From contig NZ_JAFNME010000015.1 in assembly GCF_017368815.1 (NCBI RefSeq), forward strand, positions 1-64,000: a stretch of DNA of 64,000 bases. The letters are read 5' to 3'. The translations under genes were made by a program, and so were the position numbers. Source of the DNA: Comamonas denitrificans (GTDB taxonomy: Bacteria > Pseudomonadota > Gammaproteobacteria > Burkholderiales > Burkholderiaceae_C). Within the stretch, counting starts at the first letter, position 1. Each line of letters starts with the position of its first letter. Positions 19,034-27,343 of this stretch are shown here, piece by piece. A model generated the notes under the pieces. The model worked only from the letters and a program-made list of their open reading frames with translations. It was not told where the DNA came from and did no database searches.

Positions 19034-20401
19034 ATGAACACCATCACTGCCACCCCCGCACCCCCCTCTAGCACCGCTCCTAAAACCATGGACCTCAATC
19101 CTGGTTTTATGGCCCGACGCAATGTTTGGGATTGGCTTTTTGCCCTGATTTTGCTGGCCGGCACAGTCTTCGCCTGGGTGCAATACGACAGTGCCATGGA
19201 TGTGTACGAAAAAGGCATTTTGCTGCTGACCACCCCCAGCCTGATCGCCATGGGCTGGTTTTGGCGGCCGCTGCAAAAACTCATGCTCACTGTCGGCGGC
19301 CTGTCGCTGCTGGCCATTTGGCTTTACCACGGGCCCGATGGCGTGGCGCACCTAGACCGAGCCGAAGCCGTGTTTGGCCTGAAGTACTTTCTTTCCAGCC
19401 AATCGGCCATCTTGTGGATGGGCGTTTTGTGCTTTATCGCCACCGCGTTTTACTGGGTGGCCTTGTTTGCCAAAGGCGAACAAAACGCCTTTGGCCGCAT
19501 TGCCAGCACCATGGTCTGGGTTGCGGTCACCCTGGCACTGGTCGGCACCATGGTGCGCTGGTACGAAAGCCACCTCATGGGCCCGGACATCGGCCACATT
19601 CCGGTGAGCAACCTGTACGAAGTTTTCGTCATGTTCATCTGGATGACGGCCCTGTTCTACCTGTACTACGAAGACCAGTACGCCACCCGCGCACTGGGTG
19701 GCTTTGTGATGCTGGTGGTCAGCGCTGCTGTGGGCTTTTTGCTCTGGTACACCGTGGCCCGTGAAGGCCAAGAGATCCAGCCCCTCATCCCCGCTTTGCA
19801 AAGCTGGTGGATGAAGCTGCACGTACCGGCCAACTTTATCGGCTATGGCACTTTTGCCATTGCCGCCATGGTCGCCTTTGCCTACTTGATCAAACAGCAG
19901 GCCACCGAGACCAAATGGTACAAACTGGCCCCCCTGTGGCTGCTGGGCGTGGCGCTGTGCTTTGAGCCGCTGGCCTTCCGCCAGTCACAAGCGGGCGGCA
20001 GCAGCTACTGGATTGTGTATGCCGGTATCTCGGCCTTGATCGTTGGCGGCATCTTGGCGCTGCGCAAGCCCATTGCCGAGCGCTTGCCCTCGTTTGAAAT
20101 CCTCGACAACGTGATGTACAAATCCATCGCTGTGGGTTTTGCCTTCTTCACCATTGCCACCGTGTTGGGCGCACTGTGGGCTGCCGATGCCTGGGGCGGC
20201 TACTGGAGCTGGGACCCCAAGGAAACGTGGGCGCTGATCGTCTGGCTGAACTACGCCGCCTGGCTGCACATGCGCCTCATGAAAGGCTTGCGCGGCACGG
20301 TGTCGGCCTGGTGGGCGCTGGTGGGTCTGGCAGTCACCACCTTTGCCTTCCTGGGGGTGAACATGTTCCTCTCGGGCCTGCACAGCTACGGCGAACTGTA
20401 A
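19034..20401 (+). CDS. ccsA: Cytochrome c biogenesis protein CcsA/ResC (System II haem ligase)
   Basis: Polytopic membrane protein of 455 residues, the haem-handling partner of ResB. The tryptophan-rich WWD domain is visible near the C-terminus as WGGYWSWDPKETWALIVWLNYAAWLHMRL, the haem-presenting site facing the periplasm. About nine to ten hydrophobic segments follow an N-terminal polar tail (TITATPAPPSSTAPKTMDL). It starts at the base after the resB stop. A hairpin terminator at 20424-20458 follows. Confidence 0.95.
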   Translation: MNTITATPAPPSSTAPKTMDLNPGFMARRNVWDWLFALILLAGTVFAWVQYDSAMDVYEKGILLLTTPSLIAMGWFWRPLQKLMLTVGGLSLLAIWLYHGPDGVAHLDRAEAVFGLKYFLSSQSAILWMGVLCFIATAFYWVALFAKGEQNAFGRIASTMVWVAVTLALVGTMVRWYESHLMGPDIGHIPVSNLYEVFVMFIWMTALFYLYYEDQYATRALGGFVMLVVSAAVGFLLWYTVAREGQEIQPLIPALQSWWMKLHVPANFIGYGTFAIAAMVAFAYLIKQQATETKWYKLAPLWLLGVALCFEPLAFRQSQAGGSSYWIVYAGISALIVGGILALRKPIAERLPSFEILDNVMYKSIAVGFAFFTIATVLGALWAADAWGGYWSWDPKETWALIVWLNYAAWLHMRLMKGLRGTVSAWWALVGLAVTTFAFLGVNMFLSGLHSYGEL

Positions 20402-20423
20402 GCACCTGTCTCCTCATAAGAAA

Positions 20424-20458
20424 CACTGCCTCCCTGCAAAGGAGGCCGTGCTTTTTTT
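20424..20458 (+). terminator. Rho-independent terminator after ccsA
   Basis: GCCTCC (20428-20433) pairs with GGAGGC (20441-20446) over a 7-base loop. CAC/GTG extends the stem past one mismatch, and a run of seven T follows at 20452-20458. Confidence 0.8.
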
Positions 20459-20503
20459 CTTGATAATCCGGGCTTTTCCGGCCCGCAAGGAGGGGGCACC
20501 CCG

Positions 20504-21424
20504 ATGACAAAACTGATCAAACCCACCGTCACAGCTTCCTCGTTCAAGAAAACCATCCTGCTCATCGTCGGCGCCGTGGTGGCCACCCTGCTGGCGCTGG
20601 TACTGGCGGGCGAGCGCGTGGAGATTCCGCCCGCCCACGTCGGCAAGATCATGACCAAGGACGGCTACCAGGAGGCGCTGATTCCCACCTCCAAGTTCCG
20701 CCTCTCGCCGTGCTGGGCCTACTGCGACCGGCTGGTGATGCTGGACGTGGCGGACAAGGCCTACCAGGAAAACCTGAGCATCTTCATCCCCGAAGACAAG
20801 CTGAACCTGGACGTCTCCGTGCGGGCCACCCTGAGCATCAACCCCAAGAAAACCGCCGAGCTGTTCAACACCATCTCCCCGACGGACGGGCGCGGCAGCA
20901 CCTCGATCATTGCCAACGAGCAGGTCTACCGCACCTATGCCAGCCAGATCATCCAGGCCGAGGTGCGCGAGTATTTGAGCCAGTACAGCATCAGCCAGAT
21001 CGCCTCCAGCAACGAGAAAATCAATGCCGACCTGGGCCTGCGCCTGGGCAAGGCGATCGAGGCCCGCACGCCGTTCTCGGTGCGCCACGTCGGCATCACC
21101 AACCTGAAATACCCCGACATCATCACCAAGGCGCAGGAAGCCGCCGCCGAGCGCCGCGAAGCCATCCAGCAGGAAGAGGCGCAGACACAGGTATCCGCCG
21201 CCCGCCTGGAGCGCGAACTGCGCGAAGCCCGCCTGCAACGCGCCATTGAAAAAGAGAAGGCCGAAACCGAAGCCCTGGCCCAGGCCACCCTGGCCGCCTC
21301 GGTCGATTCCCGCGTGCTGGAGCTGCGCAAGCTGGAAAACCAACGCGCCTGGATCGAGAAGTGGGACGGCCAGCTGCCCACCACCGTCCTGGGCGACGCC
21401 GTGCCCATGGTGACACTGAAATGA
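20504..21424 (+). CDS. SPFH/band 7 domain membrane protein
   Basis: Membrane-anchored protein of 306 residues with an N-terminal transmembrane helix (about 15-37, KTILLIVGAVVATLLALVLAG), an SPFH/band 7 (prohibitin-like) domain, then an Ala/Glu/Arg-rich coiled coil (about 205-270, EAAAERREAIQQEEAQTQVSA). Proteins of this type form oligomeric membrane scaffolds and often control membrane proteases. It is not recognisably HflK or HflC: the YIIDVR-type HflC features are absent. It overlaps the following 97-residue membrane protein by 4 bases (ATGA), suggesting a two-component membrane unit. The exact function is unknown. Confidence 0.75.
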   Translation: MTKLIKPTVTASSFKKTILLIVGAVVATLLALVLAGERVEIPPAHVGKIMTKDGYQEALIPTSKFRLSPCWAYCDRLVMLDVADKAYQENLSIFIPEDKLNLDVSVRATLSINPKKTAELFNTISPTDGRGSTSIIANEQVYRTYASQIIQAEVREYLSQYSISQIASSNEKINADLGLRLGKAIEARTPFSVRHVGITNLKYPDIITKAQEAAAERREAIQQEEAQTQVSAARLERELREARLQRAIEKEKAETEALAQATLAASVDSRVLELRKLENQRAWIEKWDGQLPTTVLGDAVPMVTLK

Positions 21425-21714
21425 TCGCCGCGCTGAACCTGATCCCGCTGGCCCTGCTGGCGCTGGCCGCCTGGGCCGTGTGGAAGAAAAGCCGGGCGGG
21501 CCTGATCGGCGTCGTGCTGCTGGCCGCCGTCTATGCGGTGGTGCAGCCGTCCTACCTGCCCAAAGGGACGGTGGAACGCAGCCCCGTGCCCGCCTTCACC
21601 CCTTCGGATGCCCCCATCGAAGACCGCAACCGCAAGCCCACGCCCATCGAGGAGCGCGACCAGCGGATGCAGGAGGCCGTGCGCAAGGGGCTGGATTTCA
21701 AGCCATCCCCCTGA
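21421..21714 (+). CDS. Small membrane protein coupled to the SPFH gene
   Basis: Predicted protein of 97 residues. The start at 21421 overlaps the SPFH stop (ATGA). Two hydrophobic stretches (about 5-17 LNLIPLALLALAA and 25-42 GLIGVVLLAAVYAVVQP) are followed by a charged tail rich in P, E, D and R (PSDAPIEDRNRKPTPIEERDQRMQEA). I do not recognise the family. The tight coupling suggests a partner of the SPFH protein, comparable in principle to NfeD-like partners of stomatins, but no NfeD sequence signature is visible. Confidence 0.6.
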   Translation: MIAALNLIPLALLALAAWAVWKKSRAGLIGVVLLAAVYAVVQPSYLPKGTVERSPVPAFTPSDAPIEDRNRKPTPIEERDQRMQEAVRKGLDFKPSP

Positions 21715-21770
21715 AACAGTTCGGGGCAAGCTGACGCATACTTCGCTTTTTTCACAGGAGATGGACGAAC

Positions 21771-22265
21771 ATGACCGATTTTGTTTTAAGCAGCCCCGAC
21801 ATCCCGGCCGGCGGCACCATCCCGCAGGAGTTTGAATTCAACAGCTTTGGCTGCACGGGCCGCAACGAATCGCCCGTGCTGCGCTGGCAGGGCGCACCGG
21901 CGGGCACGCAAAGCCTGGCGCTGACGGTGTACGACCCGGATGCGCCCAGCGGCAGCGGCTGGTGGCACTGGATGGTGGTCGACCTCCCACCCACGGCCAC
22001 CGAACTGCAAGCCAACGCAGGCGCCGCAGGCAGCGCCACCCTGCCCACCGGTGCCCGCCAGATCCGCAACGACTACGGCAGCTTTGCCTGGGGCGGCGTC
22101 TGCCCGCCGCCGGGGGACAAGCCGCACCGCTACGTGTTCACCGTCCACGCCCTGTCCGTGCCCAAACTGGACGTTCCGGACGATGCGACCGCCGCCCTGG
22201 CCGGCTTCATGATCAACGCCAACGCCATTGCCACGGCAAGCTTTACCGCGCACTACGGGCGCTAA
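21771..22265 (+). CDS. YbhB/YbcL family PEBP-like protein
   Basis: Protein of 164 residues of the phosphatidylethanolamine-binding protein (Raf kinase inhibitor-like) family. The family core is visible: SPDIPAGGTIPQEF, SPVLRWQGAPAGTQSLALTV, YDPDAPSGSGWWHWMVVDLP (ligand-binding DPD and H) and GGVCPPPGDKPHRYVFTVHAL. It has no signal peptide, as in YbhB. The biochemical role of bacterial members is unresolved. A CAGGAG ribosome binding site lies about 10 bases before the ATG. Confidence 0.9.
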   Translation: MTDFVLSSPDIPAGGTIPQEFEFNSFGCTGRNESPVLRWQGAPAGTQSLALTVYDPDAPSGSGWWHWMVVDLPPTATELQANAGAAGSATLPTGARQIRNDYGSFAWGGVCPPPGDKPHRYVFTVHALSVPKLDVPDDATAALAGFMINANAIATASFTAHYGR

Positions 22266-22343
22266 ACAGCGCTGGCTCAAACACCACGGGCAGTTGCAGG
22301 CTGCCCGTTCCCGCACCCTTCATTCATAGAAAGAACGTATCCA

Positions 22344-23708
22344 ATGCAGCCTTCCGAAACCATGCGCCAGGTCAGTTTTGCGCCCTTGCTCCGCGCCAGC
22401 GAGGGGCTGACCCAATGGCGGCCAATGGCCTTGGGATTTTTAACCTGGGTGGTCGTCGCGCTCCTGCTGGCCGTTGGTGGGTTTTTAAGCAGCAGCCTCG
22501 GTGGTGCGGCTGGCGTGGGGCTGATGGGGTTGTTCGGGCTCTTGGCCATGATTTTGATTGCCGCCGGCATGTCTGGCGCAGGCATTTTGCTCATGGACAA
22601 GGCCAAGAATATTGCGCCGCGCTCGATGATGGATGCCTTTTTAGCGGGTCTGTGGTGCATCCCAAAATTTTTGGGCTTTTACGTGGTGGTGGCGCTGGTG
22701 CTGGTGGCACTGGCCGTGGTCGGTGCCATCGGCTATTTTCTGGCCAAGATTCCTGGGATTGGCCCCCTGTTTTTCTTTGTCCTGCACCCGGTTTTGGTGA
22801 TCGTGGCCGCAGCGGTGCTCACTTCTTTGTTGTGGGTCGGATTTCCGCTGTTCACCCCGGCGGTCTGGGAAGGACGCGGGTTTAAAGAATCCTTGTCCCT
22901 GGTCATCGCCGTGAGCCGCCAGCGCCTGGTGCCCACCGTACTGCTGTTTTTGGCGTTGTATGTCGTGGTCTCGGTGATCGGCATGGTGGTCTTTGGAGCC
23001 TTGCTGCCGGGTTATTTCTTTATGAGCGGGCTGGCCACCTCCATCCTTGGTGTCGGAATGACCGGCAATGGCTTGGCCGCCATCACCGCCCTCATGAACG
23101 GCTATGGCGGCGGCAGTAGCGGCCTGATGTACGCTGGCATTCTGGCCACAGCCCTGATTTTCGGCTTGGCCTTTACCTTGATGATGCAAGTGGCCCTGAT
23201 GGGGGTGAACCTGGTCTATCTCTCGGCCACCGACGGGCTGGATACCGCCGATACCGAAAACGCTTTGAATGCCGGCCTGGACGAAATGAAACGCCGCGCC
23301 CGCGAAGCCCAAGAAAAAGCCCGCCTGGCCGCCGAACAAGCCCAGGAAAAAGCCCGCCAAATGGCCGAAGAGGCAAAAGAACGCGCCCGCCAACGCGCGG
23401 CCGAGCAGGCCGCTGCCCAGGCTGCCGCCGCAGAGCAAACCGCAGCCCAAGCCCAAGCGGCCGCAGTGTTGGCAGCAGAGCAAGCCGAGCAACAGGCTGC
23501 TGCTGACCGGTCAGCCACCGAAGCAGCCGCAGCACAAGCTGCCCCGCCAGATGCAGCCCCCCAAGAGCCACCCCTCCTGGCCAAGCCCGCGCCCAGCACC
23601 GACCTGCCACCCGCGTCGGCCGCCACAGCCACCTGCCCGCAGTGCCAGCACACCGTGGGCCATGACGATATGTTCTGCGGGGAATGCGGACACCGCCTCA
23701 AAAGCTGA
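22344..23708 (+). CDS. Polytopic membrane protein with Ala-rich coiled-coil tail and C-terminal zinc ribbon
   Basis: Protein of 454 residues in three parts. Residues about 1-300 have six or more hydrophobic helices with small-residue packing (GFLSSSLGGAAGVGLMGLFGL, YVVVALVLVALAVVGAIGYF). Residues about 310-395 are a long charged, Ala-rich helix made of repeats around E-K-A-R-x-x-A-E-E/Q, likely a coiled coil. After a Pro-rich linker the C-terminus has a four-cysteine ribbon, CPQCQHTVGHDDMFCGECGHR, of the zinc-ribbon type. The membrane part resembles uncharacterised proteins named for a predicted BPSS1780-like domain in Burkholderiales, but I am not certain. Function unknown. Confidence 0.6.
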   Translation: MQPSETMRQVSFAPLLRASEGLTQWRPMALGFLTWVVVALLLAVGGFLSSSLGGAAGVGLMGLFGLLAMILIAAGMSGAGILLMDKAKNIAPRSMMDAFLAGLWCIPKFLGFYVVVALVLVALAVVGAIGYFLAKIPGIGPLFFFVLHPVLVIVAAAVLTSLLWVGFPLFTPAVWEGRGFKESLSLVIAVSRQRLVPTVLLFLALYVVVSVIGMVVFGALLPGYFFMSGLATSILGVGMTGNGLAAITALMNGYGGGSSGLMYAGILATALIFGLAFTLMMQVALMGVNLVYLSATDGLDTADTENALNAGLDEMKRRAREAQEKARLAAEQAQEKARQMAEEAKERARQRAAEQAAAQAAAAEQTAAQAQAAAVLAAEQAEQQAAADRSATEAAAAQAAPPDAAPQEPPLLAKPAPSTDLPPASAATATCPQCQHTVGHDDMFCGECGHRLKS

Positions 23709-23729
23709 ACCACCCGCACGCGCACTGTA

Positions 23730-23758
23730 AAAAGGGTTGCTGCAGCAGCCCTTTTTTT
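23730..23758. terminator. Bidirectional terminator between convergent genes
   Basis: AAAAAGGGTTGCTG (23730-23743) is almost perfectly complementary to CAGCAGCCCTTTTT (23744-23757), with one G-T pair. The A and T tracts on both sides allow termination of the membrane protein gene and of the convergent Cys-cluster gene. Confidence 0.8.
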
Positions 23759-24071
23759 ATTCTTTCTCCCCAAGCTGCGCCACCAGGGCCGCATCACACC
23801 CCACCCCCGCCGCAATCCAGCGCCGCGCCAGCCATTGACGCAACTGCCCCAGCCTGCCCGTGGGGGCATCGCTGATGGCCCCACACAAGTAGCGCTGCTG
23901 CGCCTCACTCCAGCGCAATGCCACACAGGCACCGATGCGCTTGCGCGATAGCACCATGCCCAGCGGACACGGCTCCAGCAGGCAGCACAGCCCGCAGCCG
24001 TTGCAGGGTGCCCCCAGCGCCGGTTGGGGCGGTGCATCGGGGTGGATATGGGCCAAGGTGGTGTGGCGCAT
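23757..24071 (-). CDS. YkgJ-like cysteine cluster protein
   Basis: Small protein of 104 residues with an N-terminal cysteine cluster, CNGCGLCCLLEPCPLG (about residues 23-38), as in YkgJ-type putative zinc- or iron-chelating proteins, plus further cysteines at about residues 49, 63 and 91. Members of this group are cytosolic and their function is not established. It is followed at the 3' side by a shared terminator and preceded, 18 bases upstream on the same strand, by the ydhR-like gene. Confidence 0.65.
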   Translation of the reverse strand: MRHTTLAHIHPDAPPQPALGAPCNGCGLCCLLEPCPLGMVLSRKRIGACVALRWSEAQQRYLCGAISDAPTGRLGQLRQWLARRWIAAGVGCDAALVAQLGEKE

Positions 24072-24089
24072 AAGGCGGGCGCAGCGCTT

Positions 24090-24401
24090 TTATGCGGTGG
24101 TCACCGGCCCGTGATTGATGGCCGTGAGCGCTTCATTCACCGCAAAAATACGGCTGCGGATGTCGCGCACCCCGGCCTGCGTCAAACGCTGGCTGTGCAT
24201 GTTCAGATACGCTTGGGCCTGCTCCTGCGTGTCGAACAGGTACACGCCGCCGGCCTCTTGGGCCTGGGCGTTTTCCGTCCAGATTTTCCAGCGCATGCCG
24301 GGTTCTTGGTTGATGCTGTGCGCCAGCTCGGTGAAGGCCTGGGCCATGGCTGCGCCAAAGGGGCCGGGCATGGGGAAATCGACTTGCAAGAGGTAGGGCA
24401 T
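24090..24401 (-). CDS. YdhR family putative mono-oxygenase
   Basis: Small dimeric alpha-beta barrel protein of 103 residues. The sequence follows E. coli YdhR closely in pattern: LLQVDFPMPGPFGAAMAQ, SINQEPGMRWKIWTE, EAGGVYLF, and a FAVNEALTAIN ending. I start it at 24401 (MPYLLQVDF), with AGGAG eight bases upstream (complement of 24409-24413); an ATG 16 codons further up gives a non-conserved extension. YdhR is annotated as a putative mono-oxygenase of the ABM superfamily; the substrate is unknown. Confidence 0.85.
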   Translation of the reverse strand: MPYLLQVDFPMPGPFGAAMAQAFTELAHSINQEPGMRWKIWTENAQAQEAGGVYLFDTQEQAQAYLNMHSQRLTQAGVRDIRSRIFAVNEALTAINHGPVTTA

Positions 24402-24460
24402 GGAAAAACTCCTAGGGGGTGTTGCTTGGTGGTCGGACGCGGTGTTCATCCTGCGTTTAA

Positions 24461-24483
24461 GGGGGCAGTCCTAGGATGCCCCC
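24461..24483. other. Perfect hairpin between ydhR and the 24555 gene
   Basis: GGGGGCA (24461-24467) and TGCCCCC (24477-24483) form a perfect 7-bp stem around a loop containing the palindrome TCCTAGGA. No T tract follows, so it is not a standard terminator. It lies between divergent genes, where an operator is possible. Confidence 0.35.
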
Positions 24484-24554
24484 ATCGACAGACAGAGGCT
24501 GTCGTGGCACAGAGGCCGCTCAGGCCCACCCCCATCACTTTGCAGGAAAAAACC

Positions 24555-25151
24555 ATGTCGAACCACCAAGAGCTCTACAAATTCACTTTCAACCCGTCGT
24601 ACACCGGCGTGCTCCAGAAATACGAAGTGGAGGGGCGAAAACTGGAACGCGAAAACATCCAGGGCAGCCACTTTACGTTAGATATTGGCGCCAATGCGCA
24701 GGGCCAGCAAGGCGTCTTGACCGTGATCGAAACACGCCAATCCAAGGGCAAGTTCGAGTCCACGCTTTTCACCGATCTGGATGGCGATGGCCTGTTCACC
24801 GAGGCGGTGGAGTTGGAGGTCTTTAGCGCCAGCGTGGCCGCCCGGCATCTGGAAAAGCACCAGTTCAGTTGGGATGCCCAAGGCCAGATCAGCGCCGATT
24901 GGGAGCTGAAAAACGGCCAGTGGAAATGGGAGCACATCGATGCCAACGAAAGCTACACCCAGTTCACGCTGAACGGCACGCAGTACGTGCTCAAGACCGA
25001 GCAAGAGCACGATGGTCTGGAGTTTGAAGTCTTTCGCAACGACAACGCCGACCAGGTCTGGACGCGCGTGGCCGAGGGCGAATCCACCATAGGTATCGAT
25101 TTGGTGGGGTTGCTGCCCTATCTGGAGGCCTCGAACGGCATCATCGGCTGA
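24555..25151 (+). CDS. Hypothetical protein with an EF-hand-like acidic loop
   Basis: Soluble protein of 198 residues that I do not recognise. ATG 24555 follows AGGA at 24544-24547. It is rich in aromatic and acidic residues and predicted beta strands (LYKFTFNPSYTGVLQKYEVEG). The segment TDLDGDGLFTEAVE (about residues 77-90) has the DxDxDG spacing of a calcium-binding EF-hand or dockerin-like loop. There is no signal peptide. Its stop overlaps the convergent sensor kinase stop by 11 bases. A role with the neighbouring two-component/PepSY genes is possible but unsupported. Confidence 0.6.
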   Translation: MSNHQELYKFTFNPSYTGVLQKYEVEGRKLERENIQGSHFTLDIGANAQGQQGVLTVIETRQSKGKFESTLFTDLDGDGLFTEAVELEVFSASVAARHLEKHQFSWDAQGQISADWELKNGQWKWEHIDANESYTQFTLNGTQYVLKTEQEHDGLEFEVFRNDNADQVWTRVAEGESTIGIDLVGLLPYLEASNGIIG

Positions 25152-26631
25152 CCACCAGCCCGCCCAGCACCAAGCAGGCCTGCAGCCCCTTGAGTGCAGG
25201 GCTTTTGCCCAGGGTGAGCGTGCCGCCATAGCTCTGGGCAATTTGCTGGGTGATGCACAACCCCAGCCCCGAGCCTTCCACGCTCTCATCAAAGCGCAGC
25301 CCACGCGCACCGGCGCTGTGCAGCTGCTGCTGGCTCAGGCCCGGGCCATCGTCTGCTATGCAAATGTGCAGCATGGGCTGCGCCGACCCTGGGGCATCGA
25401 TCGATACGGTCACGCGCGCGACGGATGCAGCCCATTTGCCCGCGTTGTCCAGCAGGTTGCCCAGAGCCTCATCCAGATCGGCGCGCTCGCCGCGCCACAG
25501 CAGCACGGTGTCGGCGGGCGCGTTCCAGACCAGCTGCCAATCCAGCTCTGCCGCGTGGTGCAGCTGGCGCATCAGGGCCAGCAGCTGGCCGATGCAGTCC
25601 TGCACATCGACCCATTGCCCCGCCTGCGTCCACTCGGTCTGCAGTGCGTCGCTGTGCGTGCGTGCCTGGTAGCGGTCGATCAAGCGCGACATGGCGTGCG
25701 TTTGCTTGAGCACCGTGCTGGCGCAGACGGTGGGCTGCGCACTGGCTGCGGCCACCAGCACCGAGAGCGGTTTTTTCAGCGCATGGTTCAGATCGGCGGC
25801 ATGGCTGCGCGCGCGCGCCACGATCTGGGTGTTGCGCTGCAGCAGCGCCAGCAGCTCTTGCTTGAGCGCCTCCAGATCGGCGCCCACGGGCAAGCGCTCC
25901 AGCTGCACCTGGGCGGGTAGGGTGCCTGCTGTGGGCTGGCGCAGCTGCGCCATCGCGGCCACCAGGCGCCGCAGTGGCTCCAGCCCGATGCGCACCTGCA
26001 CCACCGTCAGGCACAGCAGCAGCCCCAGCAGCGCCCCGCCGGTGGCCAGCAGCACCCGATCGATGCTGCGCAGGTTGGCGTACAACGGATCGGCGGGGCC
26101 AAAAACCTGCAGCTGCCAATGGGTGGCTGCGGTGGTGGCCAGTGGCGCATGGCGGGCAGCGGTTCCGAGTTGCCCGCGAATCTGGGGTGCGAGCCGGGTC
26201 TGAAAGGTAAAGGTTTTGGCCAGCAGTGCTTCCTGTTGTGGCCCGGTGGCTGCATACAGCTGGGCACGGGCAGAGATCGGCAGGGGGTTGGGGCGCAGGT
26301 CGGGCTGGTCCCACAGCGAGCGCGAGCGGGCCACGACCACCCGATCGGCCCGCAGCACCTGCCAGTACCAGCCGGAGAAAATCGCGCTGAACTCGTCGCC
26401 GCTGCTGGGCAGGTCTTGCAGGGTGTCACCGTCCTGTACCTCCAGGCGGGCGGCAATGCGCAGCGCTTTGTCTTCCAGCATGTGCGCCATGCCCGCATAC
26501 AGGCTGGCCTGCATTTCATGGCGCAGCCACCAGCCGCCCAATGCCAGCACCACCAGGGCGGGCAGCACCGTCAGCAGCACCAGCCGTTCGGCCAGCGACC
26601 AGTGGCGCGGGTGCCGGTCAAGGCCGGTCAT
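25141..26631 (-). CDS. Two-component sensor histidine kinase
   Basis: Inner-membrane sensor kinase of 496 residues. Two transmembrane helices (about 17-37 and 195-220) flank a periplasmic domain of about 150 residues, followed by a HAMP-like linker and the kinase core. The H-box is unusual but recognisable: LNHALKKPLSVL, as in PhoQ-type kinases (xxHALKTPL). The N-box LGNLLDNAGKWA, G1 IADDGPGL and G2 GSGLGL are intact. It starts at 26631 (MTGLDRHPRHWSLAERL) and overlaps the response regulator gene by 14 bases. The stimulus is unknown; the H-box resembles kinases sensing cations or envelope state. Confidence 0.88.
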   Translation of the reverse strand: MTGLDRHPRHWSLAERLVLLTVLPALVVLALGGWWLRHEMQASLYAGMAHMLEDKALRIAARLEVQDGDTLQDLPSSGDEFSAIFSGWYWQVLRADRVVVARSRSLWDQPDLRPNPLPISARAQLYAATGPQQEALLAKTFTFQTRLAPQIRGQLGTAARHAPLATTAATHWQLQVFGPADPLYANLRSIDRVLLATGGALLGLLLCLTVVQVRIGLEPLRRLVAAMAQLRQPTAGTLPAQVQLERLPVGADLEALKQELLALLQRNTQIVARARSHAADLNHALKKPLSVLVAAASAQPTVCASTVLKQTHAMSRLIDRYQARTHSDALQTEWTQAGQWVDVQDCIGQLLALMRQLHHAAELDWQLVWNAPADTVLLWRGERADLDEALGNLLDNAGKWAASVARVTVSIDAPGSAQPMLHICIADDGPGLSQQQLHSAGARGLRFDESVEGSGLGLCITQQIAQSYGGTLTLGKSPALKGLQACLVLGGLVVSR

Positions 26632-27301
26632 CGGTGGTGGGCGCGCTGTGCAGCCGAAAGCCTTGCCCGCGCTCGGTGACCAGCAGTTGCGGCTGGCCCA
26701 GTTTGCGCCGAATGCGGCCAATCAGCACATCCAGCGTGTTTGAGTCCGGGTCCAGATCGCGCGCGTACACATGCTCGCTGATCTCGGTGCGCGTCAGCAC
26801 CCGATTGGGGTGGTGCATCAGATAGGCCAAGATTTTGTGTTCTTGTGCCGTCAGCGTCAGCGGCTGGCCGTGCAGGCGAAAGCGTGCGGCGGTCACGTCG
26901 TACTCCAGTGGCCCGGCTTGCAGCACCGGGTTGGCGCAGCCTGCCAGACGGCGCAGCATGGCGCGCAGCCGCAAGACGACCTCATCCAGAATGAACGGCT
27001 TGGTCAGGTAATCGTCGGCCCCGGCTTGAAAGCCTGCCAGCTTGTCGCTCCAGCGATTGCGTGCCGTCAGGATCAGCACCGGCCACTGGTGGCCCGCCTC
27101 GCGCCACTCGCGCAGCACGCTCAGGCCATCGCGCACGGGCAGGCCCAGGTCGAGCACCGCCGCGTCGTAGCGCTCGGTCGTGCCGGCAAAGGCGGCGGCG
27201 GCGCCGTCGTGCTCTACGTCCACCGCAAACCCTGCGCCTTCCAGCGCTGCGCGCAGTTGCGCGGCCAGTGTGGTGTCGTCTTCAACCACCAGGATCCGCA
27301 T
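26618..27301 (-). CDS. OmpR-family response regulator
   Basis: Response regulator of 227 residues with a receiver domain (acidic pocket ED8/D9, phosphoacceptor D51 in LDLGLP, K101 in LTKPF) and a C-terminal winged-helix OmpR/PhoB DNA-binding domain (ISEHVYARDLDPDSNTLDVLIGRIRRKL). It is of the PhoP/QseB type. It overlaps the kinase gene by 14 bases and lies 42 bases after a PepSY gene transcribed in the same direction, so PepSY-regulator-kinase probably form one operon. Confidence 0.93.
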   Translation of the reverse strand: MRILVVEDDTTLAAQLRAALEGAGFAVDVEHDGAAAAFAGTTERYDAAVLDLGLPVRDGLSVLREWREAGHQWPVLILTARNRWSDKLAGFQAGADDYLTKPFILDEVVLRLRAMLRRLAGCANPVLQAGPLEYDVTAARFRLHGQPLTLTAQEHKILAYLMHHPNRVLTRTEISEHVYARDLDPDSNTLDVLIGRIRRKLGQPQLLVTERGQGFRLHSAPTTDDRP

Positions 27302-27343
27302 GATTGCCTTCTTTCTTTCCTTGTGTGCTGCAGCCCAGCGGCT

